DNA from: Bacteriovoracaceae bacterium UBA6261
GTDB lineage: Bacteria; Bdellovibrionota; Bacteriovoracia; Bacteriovoracales; Bacteriovoracaceae
Assembly: GCA_002440825.1 (NCBI GenBank)
Contig: DJVH01000119.1
Coordinates: forward strand, 24,227 to 35,178
Length of the DNA stretch: 10,952 bases
Direction of reading: 5' to 3'
Part shown: one piece after another, positions 5,578-10,952 of the stretch
How the letters are laid out: each line of letters opens with the position of its first letter
How positions within the stretch are numbered: position 1 is the stretch's first letter
Notes under the pieces: model-generated
The model's database searches: none
What the model saw: only the letters and a program-made list of their open reading frames with translations
What the model was told of the DNA's origin: nothing
Position numbers and translations under genes: made by a program

Positions 5578-7599
5578 TTATTGAAGTGACGGCCACATCA
5601 TTTGCTGGCCTCCCATATAAGCCTGGTTCATTTGAGGCATTTGATATTGCCCTTGTTGAACTGGCATTTGCGGGTTCACCATTTGCGGATTGTACATTCC
5701 CATGTTCCCCATGTTCATCGCCTGCTGAGCACCACCCATCTGGAACATATATGGATTGTAGGCTGTCGACTGCTGAGGTCCACCGTACATTGGATATTGA
5801 TCGGCAAAATTATCTTCATAGCTGGTGTATGAAGATCCATACGGCTCATATCCTTCAGCATCGCGAGAATCGTTGGCGATCTGGCGCTTTTGATAATTGT
5901 TGTAGTTCGTTCCCATTTTTGTAAGTTTGTCGTTACGACCCTTGATGTAAAGAAGGTCTTTTTCGCGCTTTTTATATTCTTGCTTTCTGCGCGACTCCGC
6001 TCCTTGCATCCAGTTTTGACACTGAATTGGATTTACGACAGAGCCTGTCCAACCAACAGAACAGTATTTTTGATAATTTTTTTGCTCTGTTGTCTGATAG
6101 TCATACCAACGCTTGTTCATTTTATCGATCACAACTGAACGCTCTCTTTCCGTTTTTTGAATAGGATAAGTGTTTCCTTTTCCAACAAGATATTGATCAG
6201 TCCAATCGTTAAGGACGCGGTCAAATTTCTGAATCCCTGCCACTTGTTTCTGGTTAGCTTCTTCAAACGAAAGGGCCTTTCCTCTCTTTTCGTCTGTCGG
6301 GCCAGCGTAAACTTTTCCGTACAGGTAAGATTTCAAGCGAATATCTTCCACTGTTTTAGCAGAGTCAGTAAGCGCGAATTTCTCCATGACTGTGTATACA
6401 CTTGCAAAAGATGTATTTGGTCTTTTTGAAAATGAACTTACATCGTCATTAATTTTTTTAATTTCTTCATCAATGCCTTTCACTTTTGGATCTTCATCCC
6501 CAAGGGCAGCTCGATCTTTCATCAGATTATCCAGGCGATAAATTGCCGGGTTTAGAAATTTGCTATCAAGCTCTTTTGCAAGATCAGCATATTTTCTTGT
6601 GAGATCTTTTGCTGTTTTTTCATCAATTGAATCTTTTTCTTTGTTGAGACGATCTTCAATCTTACCCATCTCAGTGCTGATTCTTTGAACGTCCTGCTTG
6701 ACGGCTACAAGGTAGCCGGCATCAAGCTCAGACTTAATTTTTTCTGCAATATCTTTCAGAGCGTCCGCATTCCCAATGGCTTTTCTCGCTTCGGCAATTC
6801 GTTGAGCATCGCCAGACTTACAGATTTCCTTGAGCTCTGCAATCATGACGTCCTGACCTTTATTGAGATAAGTAACTTGTGGTTGAATTTTTTCAGCAGA
6901 CATACAAAGTGAAGATGGAAGATCCACATCTGAATCCACACCATATGTTGACGGATATCCATCTTTACCAGAGAAAGCTTTTGGATAACCGTACGACAGC
7001 TTCAACGTTTTCTTAATGTCTTTATCTTTTTCAAATGAATAGTCCAGAACGTAAGAATATTCTGAATATTCTTTGCCCGGAATTTTATCGTGATCAATTT
7101 TGTCATCGACTAGAATATTTTTTTCTTTCAAACAAGCCAGAAGCTGAGAGTACGTTTTCCCGTCTTCCATTTGCATCATGATTGTGACGTTCTTGGTTGC
7201 TGAGTCTTGAACAAGTTGTGGTTTAAACTTTCCGCACGAATCAATCGAAGCCGGCATTTTTACCAGAATTTTGTTATCAGCTCTTTGTTCAAATGTAAGC
7301 GACGAACCATCGCGGGTAATTTGCGAGAAAAAATCCAGCGGGAAATAGGTCGCTGCATCCGGATCCTGCTTACAGCTCGCTGAAGCCGTTCCTTCTTTTT
7401 TCTCAACCTTTTCCTCAATTGAACGCCCCGGCGTTACGGTAGTATTTGAAGAAGTTTGCCCTGAAACCCTGCCTCCGCTCCCCGAAGATCTCACCCCGAC
7501 AATTCCCGCAAAGCTTGCTTGTGTTAAAAGCAAACTGCAGGCGATGCTTGCAGTGTAAAAACCAGGACGCTTCAAACTTTGTTTCGCTCTTTTGTTCAT
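5578..7599 (-). CDS. Uncharacterised exported coiled-coil protein with a Met/Gln-rich tail
   Basis: I do not recognise this 673-aa protein. It starts with a basic, hydrophobic signal peptide (about 1-31, ending TQASFA before GIVGV). A Gly/Ser/Thr-rich linker (about 36-58) and a charged stretch follow. Residues about 75-235 look globular and mixed alpha/beta, with Cys76, 122, 156 and 232. Residues about 245-390 are strongly helical and charged, with likely coiled coil around 285-345 and 370-390. A Tyr/Arg/Lys-rich region (480-580) holds Cys513 and Cys527. The last 70 residues (604-673) have 14 Met and 16 Gln, with no charged residue. The seven Cys of the mature chain suggest disulfides in an extracytoplasmic location. 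The ATG at 7599 has AGAGGA just upstream. It follows priA after 76 nt with no clear terminator between them, and ends at the shared terminator. A structural or surface role is only a guess. Confidence 0.85.
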   Translation of the reverse strand: MNKRAKQSLKRPGFYTASIACSLLLTQASFAGIVGVRSSGSGGRVSGQTSSNTTVTPGRSIEEKVEKKEGTASASCKQDPDAATYFPLDFFSQITRDGSSLTFEQRADNKILVKMPASIDSCGKFKPQLVQDSATKNVTIMMQMEDGKTYSQLLACLKEKNILVDDKIDHDKIPGKEYSEYSYVLDYSFEKDKDIKKTLKLSYGYPKAFSGKDGYPSTYGVDSDVDLPSSLCMSAEKIQPQVTYLNKGQDVMIAELKEICKSGDAQRIAEARKAIGNADALKDIAEKIKSELDAGYLVAVKQDVQRISTEMGKIEDRLNKEKDSIDEKTAKDLTRKYADLAKELDSKFLNPAIYRLDNLMKDRAALGDEDPKVKGIDEEIKKINDDVSSFSKRPNTSFASVYTVMEKFALTDSAKTVEDIRLKSYLYGKVYAGPTDEKRGKALSFEEANQKQVAGIQKFDRVLNDWTDQYLVGKGNTYPIQKTERERSVVIDKMNKRWYDYQTTEQKNYQKYCSVGWTGSVVNPIQCQNWMQGAESRRKQEYKKREKDLLYIKGRNDKLTKMGTNYNNYQKRQIANDSRDAEGYEPYGSSYTSYEDNFADQYPMYGGPQQSTAYNPYMFQMGGAQQAMNMGNMGMYNPQMVNPQMPVQQGQYQMPQMNQAYMGGQQMMWPSLQ

Positions 7600-7675
7600 A
7601 CGAATTTCCTCTTGAACCAGAAGTCTTATTAGTTCTCAACGTCTTAACGGAATTTTGACTAACTTACTTTAATAC
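7600..7675 (-). other. priA to 673-aa-gene intergenic gap without a clear promoter or terminator
   Basis: These 76 nt hold the Shine-Dalgarno of the downstream gene (AGAGGA) but no stable hairpin with a T-run and no convincing -35/-10 pair on the minus strand. The simplest reading is read-through from priA, although a weak or alternative-sigma promoter cannot be excluded. Confidence 0.4.
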
Positions 7676-9676
7676 TTAATCAAAATAATAGGGATCTACG
7701 TCTATTTTCAAAGAGATAGTATGGGGAGGGCGATAATTGCGGGAAAAGGTATTAATAAGGTTGTGTAATTGATTGAGGTCGGAACCTCTCAACATGATAG
7801 ACCAGGTGAACTTATTCACTTTCTTTTCTATCATCGAGGGCTTGGGCCCTAATATCTCAATGCCTGGAAAATGTTTTTCGGCTAAAGCTCTCATCGATTG
7901 AGCCTGTTGAGAACTTTCCTTGATAGCAGTTTCCTGAGATTTAGAATTGAAATACACAAGGACAAGCTTGTTCACAGGAGGAGAAGAACAAAGTTCTCTC
8001 ATTGGGATTTCATCTTTATAAAAATCATCGAAGCTGTGATTTTTGAGATACGTAAAAATTTTATTTTCCGGCGCAAGAGTATGAACTAAAACTTCTGCAT
8101 GCTTTCCAAATCTACCGGCACGACCACTGACCTGTGTGAGTGTTTGATAAACTCTTTCATTTGACCTGAAGTCTGGAAAATTCAATTGAGAATCTATGCC
8201 AAGAATAAGGACAAGATTAACATTTTCAAAATTGTGCCCCTTAGAAAGCATTTGCGTGCCCACCAACACATCAATCTCTTTGTTATGAAATTTTTCCAGA
8301 ACAGCTTCAAGTTGGTTGAAAGTTTTTATTTCATCTCTGTCGAATCTCTCAATTTTATTTCCCGGCAACAAATCTTTTAAAATTTCATAAGCACGTTCAG
8401 TTCCGAAACCTTTTGGAGTCAAGTTCAGGTTCATACACTCAGGGCACATCTCCGGCGCAGGCTCTTTGTATTCACAGGTCTGACAAGAGAGTTCATTTCG
8501 CTTTTTAAAAAACTTTAAATTGGTACTGCAATTCGGGCAAGAAAACTGATGGCCACAAGAATTGCATTGTAAATAATTGGCGTAGCCGAGGCGATTGATA
8601 AAAACTAAAGCCTGTTCCCCTTTAGCTAAAACCTGTTTTATTTTCGCAAGACTTTCAGTTGTATAAGGCCAGACCATTTTTTCTGCTTCAACCTTTGAGC
8701 GTCCACGCATATCAATTAAATGCACCTTCGGCAAAGACGCGTTTTGCGCTCTGTTTTTTAATGCAAAATAATGATTGGTTTCAATGAATGCCTTGTACGT
8801 TTCAACCATTGGTGTAGCAGAACCAAGAATAACCGGAATTTTTTCCAAAGAAGCTCTTTTGATTGCAATATCCCTGGCGTTGTACGTACATCGGTCATCT
8901 TGCTTAAAGGACTGGTCATGTTCTTCATCAACAATAATTAAGCCCAGATTCTTAACTGGTAAAAAAACACTGCTTCGAACACCAAGAATCATTTTCGGCG
9001 AATCATCTTCCTGAAGAAGTTTCCACAATCCGAATTTATCTGAATTACTGATGGCACTATTGTAGGAATAAATAGGAATGTCTAAATAGGTTTGAAACGT
9101 TTTAAGAAATTGCGGCGTAAGATTTATTTCCGGCAATAGAAACAAAACAGAACGTTTCTCTTCGATTACTTTTTTTATCAACTGCAGATAGACCAGTGTT
9201 TTACCCGCGCCGGTAACTCCGTGAACGAGCCATTTTGAAAAAGACTTGAGACCATTTGCTGTAATGGTGTCTACCACATTCTTTTGATCTTCATTCATCG
9301 TGAGCTTCAGCTCTTGGCCTTCCCCCTGATCGAAATTAAGTTTTTTAGGTCTTTTTAAAAAAGGAGGCAAAACATCGTATATCAATTGTCCCACTGGATA
9401 GTGATAATAACTGGCCATCCATTGATAGAGGTCGCACTCTTCCTCAGTCAAAGAAATGCCCTCTTCTACTTCAACTATTTCTTTTATTTCTTTATTGGCC
9501 AGGCCGTCTTCTGAAGATTCACCCCAGAGACAACCATCAATCACTCTGGATTTCCCGAGTGGAACTTTAACAAGTACTCCGCGCTTAAGTTTCGGAAGCA
9601 GATGTTCCGGTGCTTTATAGGTGAGAATGGAACCGTTAAAAGGAGAATTAACGGCGACGAGAAAATATTTTTCCAT
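7676..9676 (-). CDS. priA: Primosomal replication-restart helicase PriA
   Basis: PriA is a 3'-5' superfamily 2 helicase that recognises stalled forks and reloads the replicative helicase through the primosome. Counting from the ATG at 9676 the protein is 666 aa, a little shorter than E. coli PriA (732). The N-terminal DNA-binding region (about 1-105) begins MEKYFLVAVNSPFNGSILTY. Walker A is GVTGAGKT (153-160) and Walker B is DEEH (250-253). The zinc-binding insertion has all eight cysteines (371, 374, 380, 383, 398, 401, 411, 414). VGTQMLSKGHNF (472-483) and SGRAGR (517-522) complete the helicase core. The C-terminus ends IDVDPYYFD, in keeping with the family. The ATG lies 6 nt after the stop of the 310-aa gene, and a TTG immediately before it is an alternative start. 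AAGG overlaps that stop, so translational coupling is likely. Confidence 0.97.
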   Translation of the reverse strand: MEKYFLVAVNSPFNGSILTYKAPEHLLPKLKRGVLVKVPLGKSRVIDGCLWGESSEDGLANKEIKEIVEVEEGISLTEEECDLYQWMASYYHYPVGQLIYDVLPPFLKRPKKLNFDQGEGQELKLTMNEDQKNVVDTITANGLKSFSKWLVHGVTGAGKTLVYLQLIKKVIEEKRSVLFLLPEINLTPQFLKTFQTYLDIPIYSYNSAISNSDKFGLWKLLQEDDSPKMILGVRSSVFLPVKNLGLIIVDEEHDQSFKQDDRCTYNARDIAIKRASLEKIPVILGSATPMVETYKAFIETNHYFALKNRAQNASLPKVHLIDMRGRSKVEAEKMVWPYTTESLAKIKQVLAKGEQALVFINRLGYANYLQCNSCGHQFSCPNCSTNLKFFKKRNELSCQTCEYKEPAPEMCPECMNLNLTPKGFGTERAYEILKDLLPGNKIERFDRDEIKTFNQLEAVLEKFHNKEIDVLVGTQMLSKGHNFENVNLVLILGIDSQLNFPDFRSNERVYQTLTQVSGRAGRFGKHAEVLVHTLAPENKIFTYLKNHSFDDFYKDEIPMRELCSSPPVNKLVLVYFNSKSQETAIKESSQQAQSMRALAEKHFPGIEILGPKPSMIEKKVNKFTWSIMLRGSDLNQLHNLINTFSRNYRPPHTISLKIDVDPYYFD

Positions 9677-9682
9677 CAAGCC

Positions 9683-10615
9683 TTAGAATAAAAATGAAAA
9701 ACTTTCTGGAGAAGGTGATGTCAGTGCTTTTTTCGCTTCATCATATCTTTCAGATAACTTTTTCTCGCGATTATTTTTTGTGTCCAGTCCCAATATTTGT
9801 ATCTTGGAAACCAGACCCTTTGAATCTTTAACAAACATAAACTTTGGAAGCTCATTCGTACCATTGAACATAATGTATTCACTTGCATCCAGTCTTACGT
9901 TGACTTCACCGTTTGCATAATCAATTCTTCTTAGCCTTCTGTCTTCGTTTGTGAAATATCCTTGAGTAGCTTTCCAGTCTACCTTCCAGACAAATTCATT
10001 TTCTATTTTAGTCAGCTCAATGTTTTTCGCGCGTTCAAAAGTATTCGCTCTAAAAAGCTCAATGACTTTTGCTTTATTGGCAGGATCTGGCGGGTTAAGA
10101 GGTGAATTCGCATCGCCTTTGCCTTTGTTGTTGGCAAGATAAGTCCGGTAAGCGCGGAGCAATTTCATTTTTTCTTCGTTCAGAATATTTTTGTTTCTGA
10201 CAATTTGAACCCCATTCTTTTCCAGAAAGGCTTCCATTCCGTTTGGCTTGTTTGTCGCCAGCATCATTAGAGCTGCATAAAACATGCTTCGTTCAACGGA
10301 CTTTTCTCTTTTAATCGCCGTCTGTAAATCTGGAATATATTTTACATCTTTAAGTTGAGTGGTGAGCATTTGCGCGTTTGAGTAAGCAAGCTGAAGCAAG
10401 GAAACAACGTTTGGGTTTTCCAGAGAGATCAAAAATTTATAATAGTCCATTTTTGAGCCTTCAATTTCAGGCCCCTGAACCATCGTTTTAATCGTAATAA
10501 GATTCCCTGGAATTCCGGCATTGTTAAGATTTTTCAACAATCCTTCCTCTGTGGGTACCGCTGCATAAAGACTGAATGAAAAAATAATTGCGATTAAAAA
10601 TGCCAAAGACTTCAT
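9683..10615 (-). CDS. Uncharacterised exported protein encoded between galU and priA
   Basis: I do not recognise this 310-aa protein. A typical Sec signal peptide (1-18 or 19, MKSLAFLIAIIFSFSLYA) precedes AVPTEEG. The mature protein has no cysteine and no lipobox, so it is probably soluble and periplasmic or secreted. Residues about 20-160 look helical. A Gly/Asn/Pro-rich linker (about 163-181) separates them from a part that looks rich in beta strands (about 198-278, including FVWKVDWKATQGYF). That gives a two-domain layout. The end SFSFLF is hydrophobic. The ATG at 10615 has AGGTG four bases upstream; this lies in the small palindrome AGGTGACCT and overlaps the galU stop region. The gene is 7 nt after galU and 6 nt before priA, which implies cotranscription but not a shared function. 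The beta-rich half may hint at a lipoprotein-carrier-like fold, but this is speculative. Confidence 0.85.
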   Translation of the reverse strand: MKSLAFLIAIIFSFSLYAAVPTEEGLLKNLNNAGIPGNLITIKTMVQGPEIEGSKMDYYKFLISLENPNVVSLLQLAYSNAQMLTTQLKDVKYIPDLQTAIKREKSVERSMFYAALMMLATNKPNGMEAFLEKNGVQIVRNKNILNEEKMKLLRAYRTYLANNKGKGDANSPLNPPDPANKAKVIELFRANTFERAKNIELTKIENEFVWKVDWKATQGYFTNEDRRLRRIDYANGEVNVRLDASEYIMFNGTNELPKFMFVKDSKGLVSKIQILGLDTKNNREKKLSERYDEAKKALTSPSPESFSFLF

Positions 10616-10622
10616 AGGTCAC

Positions 10623-10952
10623 CTATTTAATATTATATTTTGCGACTTTTTCCATAATGAGTTTTCTCATCATCGGTTCGGATTCTTTATTCATTAACGC
10701 GAATTCAATTGTCGCGTTCAAATATCCTTCAATGTTTCCTGTATCAAATCTTTGTCCTTCAAAAATATGAGCATAAACTTCACTTTCGCGGGCAAGAAGA
10801 TTGATTGCATCTGTCAGTTGGTATTCGCCACCTACACCTTTTGGGATAACTTTAAGAGCGTCGAAAATTTCAGGTTTAAAAATATAACGTCCCGGCGTCG
10901 CCAGATTTGTCGGTGCATCCTCCGGCTTTGGCTTTTCCACCATGCTGGTCAT
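10623..10952 (-). CDS. galU: UTP-glucose-1-phosphate uridylyltransferase, C-terminal part (gene enters from the right edge)
   Basis: The last 109 residues of a GalU-type nucleotidyltransferase are present. The enzyme makes UDP-glucose from UTP and glucose 1-phosphate for envelope polysaccharides. Diagnostic segments are VEKPKPEDAPTNLATPGRYIF, GVGGEYQLTDAINLL and FEGQRFDTGNIEGYLNATIEF, which carry the conserved GRY, GGE-QLTDA and DTGN motifs of the family. The N-terminal nucleotide-binding signature lies beyond base 10952. The ATG at the very edge is internal, since about 180 residues should precede it. The gene ends in TAG at 10625-10623, and the 310-aa gene follows after 7 nt. Distinction from close relatives such as glucose-1-phosphate thymidylyltransferase is well supported by the GRY and GGE-QLTDA segments. 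Confidence 0.92.
   Translation of the reverse strand: MTSMVEKPKPEDAPTNLATPGRYIFKPEIFDALKVIPKGVGGEYQLTDAINLLARESEVYAHIFEGQRFDTGNIEGYLNATIEFALMNKESEPMMRKLIMEKVAKYNIK

Noticed and set aside
5640..5760. Repeated CATTTG/CCCAT units suggesting a DNA repeat or CRISPR-like array
   Set aside because: The units are irregular in spacing and are simply the codons for the recurring Met, Gln, Asn and Pro residues of the protein tail.
5586..5924. Open frames on the plus strand opposite the Met/Gln-rich tail
   Set aside because: They lie antisense to the 673-aa gene, have no Shine-Dalgarno or recognisable protein, and are explained by the biased codon content of the tail.
9677..9679. TTG at 9679 as the priA start
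   Set aside because: An ATG follows directly in frame, and the N-terminus from the ATG already fits the family. The TTG is possible but adds only one residue.
10616..10624. Palindrome AGGTCACCT as an operator
   Set aside because: It is only 9 nt long and coincides with the Shine-Dalgarno and the galU stop, so chance is the better explanation.
10950..10952. ATG at the right edge as a gene start
   Set aside because: The protein read from it is only the C-terminal third of GalU, so the frame must continue beyond the window.

Overview
The window looks like ordinary chromosomal DNA of a Gram-negative bacterium of moderate-to-low GC. It encodes a bifunctional class A penicillin-binding protein, an outer-membrane beta-barrel protein and several Sec-exported proteins. 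A member of the Bdellovibrionota (Bacteriovorax/Peredibacter type) would fit, but that is an inference from general character and not from a marker gene. There is no sign of a mobile element, CRISPR array, phage gene or rRNA.

Left part (1-2026, minus strand): tRNA-Gln(UUG), prs, pth and ychF lie in one tight transcription unit. A good sigma70-type promoter (TTGCCA-17-TATATT) sits just upstream of the tRNA. The tRNA encodes its own CCA, and prs starts (at TTG) only 22 nt after that CCA. The set links PRPP synthesis, rescue of peptidyl-tRNA and the ribosome-associated ATPase YchF. The order resembles the known tRNA-Gln-prs-rplY-pth-ychF cluster of other proteobacteria, but rplY (ribosomal protein L25/Ctc) is missing between prs and pth.

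Middle part (2030-5559): a class A penicillin-binding protein (minus) and a porin-like outer-membrane protein (plus) are transcribed divergently from a 105-nt region. That region holds a strong promoter for the outer-membrane protein and a weaker candidate for the PBP. A hairpin with T-tracts on both strands at 5531-5559 serves as a shared bidirectional terminator.

Right part (5578-10952, minus strand): the 3' part of galU, an uncharacterised exported protein of 310 aa and priA are packed within 7 nt of one another. About 76 nt further on lies a 673-aa exported coiled-coil protein of unknown function with a charge-free Met/Gln-rich tail. No convincing terminator or promoter separates priA from this last gene, so they may be cotranscribed down to the terminator at 5531-5559.

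The least explained items are the 673-aa protein with its unusual tail, the 310-aa protein wedged between galU and priA, and the tRNA/prs junction, where the prs ribosome-binding site is complementary to the 3' half of the tRNA.
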